Positions 1 to 7,361 of a stretch of 23,092 nucleotides of DNA are shown here, piece by piece. Below the pieces are notes generated by a model, which was not told the DNA's origin, did not search any database, and saw only the letters and a program-made list of their open reading frames with translations. Location of the stretch: the NCBI GenBank assembly GCA_902490355.1, contig CABUDN010000020.1, positions 1-23,092 on the forward strand. The letters are read 5' to 3'. Each line of letters starts with the position of its first letter. Positions within the stretch are counted from its first letter, which is position 1. The translations under genes were made by a program, and so were the position numbers. This DNA is from an uncultured Oscillibacter sp. (GTDB lineage Bacteria > Bacillota > Clostridia > Oscillospirales > Oscillospiraceae).

Positions 1-48
1 CGACCACCGAGATCTACACTCTTTCCCTACACGACGCTCTTCCGATCT
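1..48. other. Illumina TruSeq universal (P5) adapter remnant
   Basis: Positions 1-48 match the 3' 48 bases of the standard Illumina universal adapter, ending in the diagnostic GCTCTTCCGATCT at 36-48. Genomic sequence begins at 49. On the minus strand this gives the AGATCGGAAGAGC read-through signature directly after coding sequence. It is a library artefact left on a contig end, not biology. It contributes the last residues (QDRKSVV) and the TAG at 27-29 of the open frame that enters it. Confidence 0.98.
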
Positions 49-1499
49 TGAATGCCGCTGACAAAGCAGCGGTCGATCTTGATCTCGTCAATCTCCAGCC
101 GTTTGAGATAACTCAGGCTGGAGTATCCGGTTCCGAAGTCGTCTACGGAAATTCCGATGCCCGCCTGCTTCCACCGGTAGAAAATCTTGTTGAACCGGGA
201 GTAGTCCTGCAGCTGCATGCTCTCGGTAACTTCCAAAGTCAGCGCCTCTCCCGGCAGCCCGCTCTCTTCCAGAACATCCAGCACTTTCTGGGCCGTATTC
301 TTCTGGTCCAGCTGCACATAGGAGATGTTGACGCTGATATGCATTCCGGGAATGTGCTCGCGCCACTGCCGGCATTGGTCCAAAGCCGTCTTCAGCACCC
401 AGAGTCCCACCTGGCAGATCATGCCGGTCTGCTCCAGAATGGGAATGAACTCCGCGGGGCTTACCTCTCCCCGGGTGATGGAGCGGAAGCGCAGCAGTGC
501 CTCCACGCCAAACAGGTCATAGCTCCGGGAGCGCAGCTGGGGCTGATAACATACGGAAAATCCCCGGAACCCGTCCAGAATGCTCTGCCGGATCTCCTCC
601 TGGAGCTCAATGGTGCAGAGCTTTTCCTCGTAGTCTTTCTGGGAAAAGAAAGCCAGGGTGTTCTTCCCCATCCGCTTGGCCTTGTCCAGAGCCTCCTCCG
701 CGTACTGGTAGATGGAACTGGCATCCTCGTTGGGGTGGTAATGATAGGCCACGGCACCGCCGGACACCGTACAGGTATCCTGCAGGGCGTCGCGCACGCA
801 CTCATAAAACCGCTCCACTTCCCGCCGGCTGGCCGCAGGCAGATTCACTGCAAAGCAGTCGCCGTTGAGCCGGTAGATCCGCAGGCCGGTATCCAGGCAT
901 TTCTCCAGAGTATCCGCCACCAACTGCAGCAGGTAGTTTCCATAGTCCCGTCCATGGCGGATATTGATATTCCGCAGATTGTCCACTCCCAGCAGCAGCA
1001 AAAAGCACGGCGATCCCTCCTGGAGAATTCCCGCGATATCCTCCGTCAGCTTGCCGGCATTGAAGGCTCCGGTGAGCATATCCACCTTTCCCGCCAGGGC
1101 AGTATCTGAAATACGGCCGATCATACGGACCGGACAGCTCTCCCGGTCGATCTGGCACCGCCCCCGGCAGCTGATCCATACCCGGTTGCCCTCCCGGTCC
1201 ACCAGGCGGTATTCCATGTTGTGCTCGGTCTTCTTTCCCTGGCGGATCAGCTCGAATTCTTCCTGCAGGGCAGGCAGATCCTTTTCATAGACCACGCTGC
1301 ACCAGTCCTGCAAAGAGCAGGTCGACTGGCCGGGGTCCATAATGGCATACCGTTTCCAAACCGGACCGGCAAAATAGATTCGGTCCTCCGGAAACTCCCA
1401 GGAAAACAGATAGTCGTCTGTGCTCTCACTTAAAAAGCGCAGCACTTCCATCTGGGCTTCAAAGGCATCGGGAGTCTTTCCCTGTTTTTCCGGCTCCAA
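49..1499 (-). CDS. PAS-GGDEF-EAL c-di-GMP signalling protein, 3' end cut by contig edge
   Basis: This is a cytoplasmic c-di-GMP protein with no visible membrane segment. A PAS_3-like sensor domain spans about residues 25-132, a GGDEF domain about 138-288 and an EAL domain from about 303 to the cut at residue 483. The GGDEF signature reads NGDCF (212-216) instead of GGDEF, so cyclase activity is doubtful. The EAL part keeps EALLR (333-337), NIS (391-393), EVTES (423-427), DDFGTGYSS (453-461) and KID (474-476), so it looks like a phosphodiesterase as far as it is visible. The last 70 or so residues, including the usual EGVE-type motif, are missing; the apparent stop at 27-29 lies in adapter. 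The start is TTG at 1499 with GGAGAGGAG ten bases upstream; ATG at 1451 is the alternative. It lies 50 bases after the EAL-HDOD gene and may be the last gene of the run. Confidence 0.88.
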
Positions 1500-1518
1500 A
1501 CAAACAACGCTCCTCTCC

Positions 1519-1540
1519 GCGGCAACGCCGCAACGGCGGC
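1519..1540 (-). repeat. Three-arm alternating hairpin in front of the PAS-GGDEF-EAL ribosome site
   Basis: Read on the minus strand, three five-base arms follow each other: GCCGC (1540-1536), GCGGC (1531-1527) and GCCGC (1523-1519), with loops CGTT and GTT. The middle arm can pair with either neighbour, so two mutually exclusive hairpins are possible. The third arm is followed one base later by the GGAGAGGAG ribosome site. There is no T-run, so this is not an intrinsic terminator. A regulatory role is only inference. Confidence 0.4.
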
Positions 1541-1549
1541 TGCCCGGTA

Positions 1550-2830
1550 TTACTTACTTTCTTCTTGGGACTCTCTTTGATCCGGGGCCTGCTGCGTCAG
1601 CTCATTCCAAATGTGATTGACCTCTTCCATGCAGCTGAAATACAAACTGGTCAGCAAATTGGCCGGAATTCCCAGCTCCTCCGCCAGAGCGTCGATCTTC
1701 CCCCAGTCCGCCCGCTCATAGCACAGCGTCAGGTCAAAGAGCATGCCGCACCGGCCCGTACGGTGCACCAGTGCCTCCCGGATCTCGTCCCGGATGGGGA
1801 TCTGCTCCAGAATTTCCTCCAGCGGCGCGTCAATGAGATAGTGCAGCGTGGAGAACATGCCCATGAGATAGGCCTCCTGCTTGGAGATGGGCATATCCTT
1901 GGCGTAGTTCATCAGGCTGCTGCAGAAATTGGCCCGCATGAACGACAGGCGCAAAAATTCCTCCGCGCCCTCGTCGATCTGGTTTTCCGCATTGCTGGCG
2001 CTGAGCAGATACACCCACTGCTTGAGCTCCTTGAGGCCCACCGTCATAATAGCCTGACGAACCGAGGTCACCCGCCTGCGCATGGAGAAATAGCGGGAAT
2101 TGGCAATCTTCAGCAGGCCGTACGTCAGCGTGGCATCCACGGAGATGATCCGCTCGATCTCCTCCACATCCGGCTCATCGGCCAGCACCGCCACCATCAG
2201 CCGGAAGAAGTTGCTTTGCAGATACCCGCTGTTGTGGGTTTTCTGCATCAGCTTCTCCGCCACAAAAGAGCCCTCCATGGCATCCGTCTTGAGCTTGACG
2301 GCCCGCTTGTACAGCGTCTCATTGTCAATGCCCACGGCAATGCAGCGCTTGTTCATGCTGTGGGCGATTTCGATGATGTTTTTGAGGGTGAGCTCCGGTG
2401 TGGAGGCAAAGTTGAGCTTGATGTAGTCGATGCTGTCCAGCAGCGCCAGATACCGGGGAACAAACTGGAACTCATTGACCGCAATCTTGTACCCGTCCTT
2501 GGCGTACTGGTGGACCATGTGCATGGCCAGCGGATGGATGATGACGCTGTCGTCAATCTGGATCACCAGCTCATCCTTGCTGAAAAGGCGCGGCGTCTTT
2601 TTCATCAGCAGCGTGGTGGTGAACGTCATAAAATTCAGAGTGCCCCGCAGCAGCTTATCCGTGTTGAGGGTCAGGAAATTATAAATAGTGTCTGCCGCGG
2701 CAAACTCATTGGCCCGTTCCGCGCCTTCGCCGCCGAACGCCTGATTCTCTCCGTAATACTGAATCTCATATCCGATGATACGATTGTCCGCATCCTTGAT
2801 GGGCTGACGCACAATATACTTGCTGGTCAT
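1550..2830 (-). CDS. Degenerate EAL-HDOD protein (YuxH family)
   Basis: This 426-residue protein has the two-part plan of the YuxH family: an EAL-like fold over about residues 1-205 and an HDOD domain over about 222-400. The opening IVRQPI and GYEI (20-23) align with the family's RQPI...YELLFR start, but the EALxR motif has decayed to EIQYYG and no DDFG-like metal site is visible, so phosphodiesterase activity is unlikely. The HDOD core is clear: ISVDATLTYGLLKIANSRYF (229-248) and QAIMTVGLKEL (259-269). HDOD proteins typically act in signalling without hydrolysis. The ATG at 2830 overlaps the cheV stop as ATGA (2830-2827), preceded by an AAGGGAG-type site, so translation is probably coupled to cheV. 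Its place at the end of the chemotaxis cluster suggests a motility-signalling adaptor; the partner is unknown. Confidence 0.85.
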   Translation of the reverse strand: MTSKYIVRQPIKDADNRIIGYEIQYYGENQAFGGEGAERANEFAAADTIYNFLTLNTDKLLRGTLNFMTFTTTLLMKKTPRLFSKDELVIQIDDSVIIHPLAMHMVHQYAKDGYKIAVNEFQFVPRYLALLDSIDYIKLNFASTPELTLKNIIEIAHSMNKRCIAVGIDNETLYKRAVKLKTDAMEGSFVAEKLMQKTHNSGYLQSNFFRLMVAVLADEPDVEEIERIISVDATLTYGLLKIANSRYFSMRRRVTSVRQAIMTVGLKELKQWVYLLSASNAENQIDEGAEEFLRLSFMRANFCSSLMNYAKDMPISKQEAYLMGMFSTLHYLIDAPLEEILEQIPIRDEIREALVHRTGRCGMLFDLTLCYERADWGKIDALAEELGIPANLLTSLYFSCMEEVNHIWNELTQQAPDQRESQEESK

Positions 2831-3774
2831 GTGTTACTGTCTCCCTTCTGGTTCTCCCTGCTCTTTTTCAAAAGCTCATCCAGCACACCGATCAGGTGTC
2901 CGATCTCCGGCTTGCTCAGCTGCTCATCCGCGCCGACCTCTTTGCCTTTGCAGCGCATCTCCTCCGTAATGAGGGAGGAGAAGATCACCACCGGAATGGA
3001 CTGGAACTTGGGGTTGCTCTTAATGCGCTTGGTCAGGTGATGCCCATCCATTTCCGGCATTTCCAGATCTGTAATGATGAGGGCCACCCGGCTGCTCAGA
3101 TCATCGCAGTCCTTCAGCTGCACCAGAGCGTCCCAGAGCTCTCTTCCGTTGGGGAACATAGAGAGATTCTCATACCCAGCTCGTACCAGAGCTGATTGTA
3201 TCATCTTTGAAAGCAAAATGGAATCCTCTGCTACCCAAATTGGGCTGGAACTGCGCTCCCGGGGCCCCAGGGCATCCACCTCATCGATCTGGATGCTGGT
3301 CTGGGGTGCAATTTCGGCCAGGATTTTCTCAAAATCCAGAATGCTCACCAGCTTGCCGTCGCACTGGGCAATGCCGGTGGTCACGCCGTCCGTGCCGCCG
3401 GAAATGGTGTTGTCGGGCTTGTGGATGTCCTGCCAGGAGATCCGGCTGATTCCCACCACGCTGTGAACTCGGAAGGCCACGTACATCTTGTTGAAATTCG
3501 TGATGATAAACAGGTCCTTGGGGCCCTTGGGACATTCCTGATTGATTAGATACTTGGGAAGATCCACCACGGTAATGACGATATCCCGGGGTTTGAAAAT
3601 TCCTTCCACCGCCGGATGCACATGGGGCATGGGCTTGACTTCCTCGGAGAGCATGATCTCCCGCACCTTTGCCACATTGATTCCGAACAGGTTGTCGTTG
3701 ATGGTAAACTCCATAATTTCGATTTCGTTTGTGCCGCTTTCCAACAAAATCCCATTCTTTTTCTCGTTGTCCAT
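2827..3774 (-). CDS. cheV: CheV, CheW-receiver fusion coupling protein
   Basis: The protein is 315 residues, the usual size for CheV. A CheW-like domain (about 15-160; note DIVITVVDLPKYL and SILDFEKIL) couples receptors to CheA. A receiver domain follows (about 178-305) with the acidic pair in AEDS (182-185), the phosphorylated aspartate D236 in TDLEMP, the SS of IFSS (264-267) and K288 in LSKPE. CheV normally tunes receptor-kinase coupling as an adaptation device, here beside CheC and CheD. The start ATG at 3774 has only a weak site (GGGATAAGG) close by, and the gap to cheD is 44 bases. The stop overlaps the next gene by four bases. No CheA or CheW is present in the window for it to work with. 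Confidence 0.95.
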   Translation of the reverse strand: MDNEKKNGILLESGTNEIEIMEFTINDNLFGINVAKVREIMLSEEVKPMPHVHPAVEGIFKPRDIVITVVDLPKYLINQECPKGPKDLFIITNFNKMYVAFRVHSVVGISRISWQDIHKPDNTISGGTDGVTTGIAQCDGKLVSILDFEKILAEIAPQTSIQIDEVDALGPRERSSSPIWVAEDSILLSKMIQSALVRAGYENLSMFPNGRELWDALVQLKDCDDLSSRVALIITDLEMPEMDGHHLTKRIKSNPKFQSIPVVIFSSLITEEMRCKGKEVGADEQLSKPEIGHLIGVLDELLKKSRENQKGDSNT

Positions 3775-3818
3775 ACCTTATCCCAACTTTCTATTGTGAT
3801 CCTTCCCGGCAGTGTCCG

Positions 3819-4301
3819 TCAAAAAATCAGCTCAGGCTTGCCATAGCTGCGCACGCAGGCCTGCCCCGTCTGCGTGTCAAACAGCAGCGTGCGGGCGGTG
3901 GTACCGCCTACGTCCTCCCGCAGCAGGTGCACGCCCTCCCGGCGCAAAACCAGATGGGCGCTTTCGATATTGCGCTGCCCGATGTTGCCCAGGTTTCCGC
4001 TGCCCGGCACATCAAACATCCGGGCTCCCCCGGCCATCTTGGCCACGATCCGGCTGCGCATGGCGCCCTGTCCTTCCATCTGGCGCAATGTCTCCCGGAT
4101 GCCGGTGTCGGCATACTTGAGCGGTGAGCGCCGGCTTGCCTCCATATTCAGCGGCAGCATCACATGAACCAGGGCCGCCAGGCGAATCAGGGGATCATAC
4201 AGGCAGATCCCCAGACAAGACCCCAGAGCATAGGTGATGAGCATGCCCTCTTCCCGCGCGATCTTCATATCCGCGATTCCCACCACCAGCTTCTTATCCA
4301 T
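3819..4301 (-). CDS. cheD: CheD chemoreceptor glutamine deamidase
   Basis: CheD deamidates glutamines on methyl-accepting receptors and binds CheC. Counting from the ATG at 4301 the protein has 160 residues. The catalytic triad is visible: T23 in the LITYALGSC segment, C29 in GSC and H46 in VHVMLP. Their spacing (6 and 17 residues) equals that of the Thermotoga CheD triad. An in-frame GTG at 4310 would add three residues. ATG 4301 is preferred because it gives the family's usual short lead into the fold (MDKKLVVGIADMK), although neither start has a strong ribosome site. The gene overlaps the cheC stop by eight bases (ATGGATAA), so the two are probably made together, fitting the CheC-CheD complex. 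Confidence 0.95.
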   Translation of the reverse strand: MDKKLVVGIADMKIAREEGMLITYALGSCLGICLYDPLIRLAALVHVMLPLNMEASRRSPLKYADTGIRETLRQMEGQGAMRSRIVAKMAGGARMFDVPGSGNLGNIGQRNIESAHLVLRREGVHLLREDVGGTTARTLLFDTQTGQACVRSYGKPELIF

Positions 4302-4914
4302 CCAACACACCCAGCTTCTTCAAAAGAAAATTCAGAGAGCGGATATCCGGGGAGAGCAGCAGCCGGCAGGGCACCTTCCGCCCGCTGCACAAAAAATCCG
4401 CCCCAATGGTCATGATATAGTCCGACTGTCCGCCGAACTCCGCCATGGGCACCGCCAAAATTGCCCCCTGCATGTCCACGGCAAAGGCGGGCACCGTCAG
4501 GTGGGTGGTGATCTCCGCCAGACCGGACAGGGCGTTGATGAATGTGGAGATCATGATGTTTCCCACCTCCACCAGCGCCGAACGGTCCAGCTCCGTAAGA
4601 TCCTCATAGTGCTCCACGGCCCGGTCCATCATCCGCTCCAGCACCAGATTGACAAACTCCAGCTGCTGGACCGAGAGCATAATGCCGTTGAGCTCCCCGG
4701 ACATGTGGACCAAAACGCCTGCGGTAATGGCTTCCGGTCCGCCGATCCAGTCAATGGCCTCGTTATAGCCCATGATGCGCACCTCCGGCATGCTGATGCG
4801 CACCTCACAGCCCAGCATGCTGGAAAGGGCCGTGGCCGCGTTGCCGGTGCCGATGCTGCCGATTTCGCGGATGGTATCCAGCTCCAGACCGTTCAATTCC
4901 TCATATGTCTTCAT
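4294..4914 (-). CDS. cheC: CheC, CheY-P phosphatase with one altered active site
   Basis: CheC dephosphorylates CheY-P and is stimulated by CheD. The 206-residue protein has the pseudo-twofold CheC fold. Each half normally carries an ExxN catalytic pair. The second half keeps it: E116 and N119 in ALVEVGN. The first half reads EIGSIGTGNAATALS, giving E17 but S20 where asparagine is expected; the codon is AGC, one base from AAC. The rest of that helix is intact, so the fold is not in doubt. The ATG at 4914 follows GGGGGA at five bases, and the gap to flgG is 12 bases. FliY in this window is a second phosphatase with both sites intact. Confidence 0.95.
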   Translation of the reverse strand: MKTYEELNGLELDTIREIGSIGTGNAATALSSMLGCEVRISMPEVRIMGYNEAIDWIGGPEAITAGVLVHMSGELNGIMLSVQQLEFVNLVLERMMDRAVEHYEDLTELDRSALVEVGNIMISTFINALSGLAEITTHLTVPAFAVDMQGAILAVPMAEFGGQSDYIMTIGADFLCSGRKVPCRLLLSPDIRSLNFLLKKLGVLDG

Positions 4915-4926
4915 AGGCGTCCCCCG

Positions 4927-5709
4927 TTATCCGTTGGTCAGATTGTTGATGGTGGTCTCCACCTCATCCGCTGTGGTCACCATTTTCAGCGCGTAGCTGT
5001 AGGAGCGCTGGGCTTCGATGACGCCGGTGAGCTCCGTGGCCAGGTCCGCGTTGGAGCTCTCCAGATAGCCCCGCTGCACCTTGGCGGTGCTCATCCACAC
5101 GGCCCCGTTCTTGTCATCCATTAAAAAGCGGCTGCTGCCCGCCCGTTCCAGGCCGTCCCGGTACTGGATGGAATAGACCCCGATGGGCAGATCCGCCGCG
5201 GGATCTGTCACCACAATGGGATAGCCATCGGTTCCCAGTACCTGACGGCCTTCCCCGTCGGAGAGATAGTACCGGGTCTCCAGAGCAGGGGTCTGCTCCG
5301 CATCACCTCCGGCAGTGTCCACGGGTTCGGCGCCGGTATCCTCTTCCGCCTCCACCTGGAAGGGCGAGAGGGTAAAGGAGCCGTCCCGGGTGAAGGAAAC
5401 CTCGCCGCTGGCAGGATCAAACAGAGCGAAAAAGCCCTCCCCGGCGATGGCAAAATCCAGCTGCCGGCCGGTCTGCTCCATGGCGCCGGCAGACAGATCC
5501 GTTCCCGTCAGGGCCAGGGCGCTGCCGCTGCCCCGGGGCAGCTGATTGCCGTCAATGCCGTCCAGCATGCCGTACATCAGTGACTCGAACGCCGGTACCT
5601 GGGCCTTATAGCCGTAGGTATTGACGTTGGCCACATTGTTGCCGCGGATATCCAGATTCCGCATCTGCTGCTGCGCGCCCACGGCGGCGGAATAAAATCC
5701 TTGAATCAT
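4927..5709 (-). CDS. flgG: Flagellar rod protein of the FlgG family
   Basis: This is a 260-residue rod/hook-family protein. The N-terminal signature is LDIRGNNVANVNTYGYK (19-35), a central segment reads LDFAIAGEGFFALF (84-97), and the C-terminal helix carries QRGYLESSNADL...IEAQRSYS, matching FlgG's GYLExSNVDL and AQRAY pattern. Residues 118-146 hold an acidic, low-complexity insertion (start VEAEEDTGAEP) where FlgG proteins usually run straight from the FTRDGSF strand to the DGxGxxVLG strand; it should be surface exposed. The ATG at 5709 follows AAAGGA about 12 bases upstream. The gene sits 19 bases after the flgF-like gene, an arrangement like flhO-flhP of Bacillus. FlgG is chosen over FlgF on the C-terminal pattern. 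Confidence 0.9.
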   Translation of the reverse strand: MIQGFYSAAVGAQQQMRNLDIRGNNVANVNTYGYKAQVPAFESLMYGMLDGIDGNQLPRGSGSALALTGTDLSAGAMEQTGRQLDFAIAGEGFFALFDPASGEVSFTRDGSFTLSPFQVEAEEDTGAEPVDTAGGDAEQTPALETRYYLSDGEGRQVLGTDGYPIVVTDPAADLPIGVYSIQYRDGLERAGSSRFLMDDKNGAVWMSTAKVQRGYLESSNADLATELTGVIEAQRSYSYALKMVTTADEVETTINNLTNG

Positions 5710-5728
5710 ACCACATTGCCATCCTTTC

Positions 5729-6490
5729 TCACAGCCGGCCCACTTCCGTGGTGGCCTTGGTCAGCAGCGAGTCATACAGCTTGAGCACCTGAGCGCCGCC
5801 CTGGAGCGCCCGCTGGGCCGTAAGCATCTGCGTCATCTCCTTGAGCATGTCCACATTGGACTCCTCCGTGCATTTCCACATCACCGTAGGTGCAGCGGCC
5901 GCCTGGGCCTGCTGGCCGTTGGCCAGAAAGAGTCCGCTGGTGCCCTTGGCCAGCTGGCCGTTATCCGCAAAGGTAAACACACCCACCTGCCCCATATAGC
6001 CGCCGGTGGACGCGTCATAGATCCGGCCGGCGCTGTCGGCGCGGATCTGCTGGTCCTGCGTCAGGGTGACGGGCGCACCGTCGGGCCCCAGCACCAGCCC
6101 ATGTCCGGCCAGGCACAGCCGTCCCTGCTCATCCAGGGAAAAGGCGCCGTCCCGGGTGTATTCCACGCCGTTCTCCGTCTGGATCGCAAAAAAGCCATCC
6201 CCCTGGATGGCAAAATCCAGAGGCATTCCGGTCTCCCGCATGGCGCCCTGGGTCTGGTTTACATACAGCTGATCCGGGGCCAGGATATAACTCTCGGTGC
6301 CGATTACGGCGGCGCCGCTCTTATCCTTGTTCCCCACCCGGCTGATGAGGACCTCCTCAAAGGTCCGGTCCGTATAGGTCTCCGCTTTGTAGCCGGGTGT
6401 GGAGAGATTGGTCATGTTGTTGCCGATCACGTCCAGCCGCCGGGTCTGGGACAGAATCCCGGATGTCAGATTATAAAATCCCTTTGTCAT
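5729..6490 (-). CDS. flgF: Flagellar rod protein of the FlgF/FlgG family
   Basis: The 253-residue protein begins MTKGFYNLTSGILSQ and has the rod signature RLDVIGNNMTNLSTPGYK (18-35), the central MPLDFAIQGDGFFAI and the C-terminal EESNVDMLKEMTQMLTAQRA. ATG 6490 is the true start: AAGGAG lies seven bases upstream and the family signature begins 18 residues in. A longer open frame to 6616 runs into the sigma factor gene and adds a basic, unrelated N-terminus. It is 25 bases after the sigma gene and 19 before flgG. Rod paralogues in tandem are normal; the FlgF label (proximal rod) rests on order and the less FlgG-like C-terminus, so this could be named flgG1. Confidence 0.88.
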   Translation of the reverse strand: MTKGFYNLTSGILSQTRRLDVIGNNMTNLSTPGYKAETYTDRTFEEVLISRVGNKDKSGAAVIGTESYILAPDQLYVNQTQGAMRETGMPLDFAIQGDGFFAIQTENGVEYTRDGAFSLDEQGRLCLAGHGLVLGPDGAPVTLTQDQQIRADSAGRIYDASTGGYMGQVGVFTFADNGQLAKGTSGLFLANGQQAQAAAAPTVMWKCTEESNVDMLKEMTQMLTAQRALQGGAQVLKLYDSLLTKATTEVGRL

Positions 6491-6497
6491 CACACTG

Positions 6498-6505
6498 CTC
6501 CTTTT
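6498..6505 (-). promoter_or_regulatory. Ribosome binding site that fixes the flgF start
   Basis: AAAAGGAG on the minus strand with a seven-base spacer to ATG 6490. It supports 6490 over the longer frame reaching 6616. Confidence 0.8.
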
Positions 6506-6515
6506 CCGCTCCGCC

Positions 6516-7340
6516 TCACGCGTCCAAATAGGCCTGCATTTCCGTGCGCAGATGCTCCAGCGCACGGCTGTGGATCTGGGAGACCCGGGCGGCGCTGACG
6601 CCCAGCACCTGGGCAATTTCCTTCATGTTGAGCTCCTTTTCATAATAGAGCGAGAGCACCAGCCGCTCCTTCTCCCGCAGCCCGGCAATCTTTTGGGCCA
6701 GCACGTTGTGGAACTCCCGGTTTTCAAACTCCTCCTGCGGGGGATTGGACTGCTCCCCCTGGGCCAGGGACTTTTCCGCCATACTGCCGCAGGCGTCCAG
6801 CACCGCCTCGAAGGACACCAGACTGGTCACCGCCGTCTCAGAGGCCAGGGCATCGTACTGCTCCCGGGTCAGCCCCAGATAATCCGCCACTTCCTGGCTC
6901 TCCGGTTCCCGGCCCAGCTTGACAGACAGCTCCTCCACCGCCCGGTTGAGCCGGGTGACCTTCTGGCGCACCTGGCGGGGCAGCCAATCCTGCTTGCGGG
7001 CCAGGTCCAGAATCATTCCCCGCAATCGCTTGGAGACATAGGTTTCAAACTTGACATTCTGGGTGGGGTCGAACTTGTCCACCGCCCCCAGCAGCACCAG
7101 CAGCCCCTCCTGCACCACATCGTCCAGCTGGGCAAAGCTGCTGTAAATGCCGGTGGCCTGGGAGGCGACTTTGCGCACCAGGTCCGTATACCGCAGCACC
7201 AGCATCCACTTGAGGTCGGGATCGCCGGTTTCCTTATACCGCTCCAGCAGCGCCTGGTTGTCCAGTTTTTCCGCTTCCTCCCGGGACAGGGAGGCCCGGA
7301 TCGCCTTCGGGGGCGACTGCACCGCCACGGTCTGTTCCAT
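6516..7340 (-). CDS. fliA: Flagellar sigma factor, FliA/SigD/WhiG family
   Basis: This 274-residue sigma-70 family protein directs RNA polymerase to late flagellar promoters. Region 2 covers about residues 30-105 (DDVVQEGLLVLLGAVDKFDP, FETYVSKRLRGMILD), region 3 about 110-175 (WLPRQVRQ..., the FliA-type segment) and region 4 about 215-270, with the helix-turn-helix MKEIAQVLGVSAARVSQIHS. The absence of an N-terminal region 1.1 and the short length fit the FliA class, not the housekeeping factor. The ATG at 7340 is preceded by GGGAGG and AAAGGAG. It sits 21 bases after flhA with no flhF or flhG between. No anti-sigma FlgM gene is in the window. Confidence 0.93.
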   Translation of the reverse strand: MEQTVAVQSPPKAIRASLSREEAEKLDNQALLERYKETGDPDLKWMLVLRYTDLVRKVASQATGIYSSFAQLDDVVQEGLLVLLGAVDKFDPTQNVKFETYVSKRLRGMILDLARKQDWLPRQVRQKVTRLNRAVEELSVKLGREPESQEVADYLGLTREQYDALASETAVTSLVSFEAVLDACGSMAEKSLAQGEQSNPPQEEFENREFHNVLAQKIAGLREKERLVLSLYYEKELNMKEIAQVLGVSAARVSQIHSRALEHLRTEMQAYLDA

Positions 7341-7361
7341 TTGCCTCCCCGCTCCTTTCCG

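Noticed and set aside
3793..3822. A sigma-A-like promoter before cheV (TTGACG, 18 bases, CACAAT)
   Set aside because: The -10 element is poor, the -35 lies in the cheD end, and the implied leader would be only about a dozen bases, so chance similarity is likely.
6491..6616. Longer N-terminus for flgF
   Set aside because: It is the out-of-frame end of the sigma gene; the AAGGAG site and rod signature place the start at 6490.
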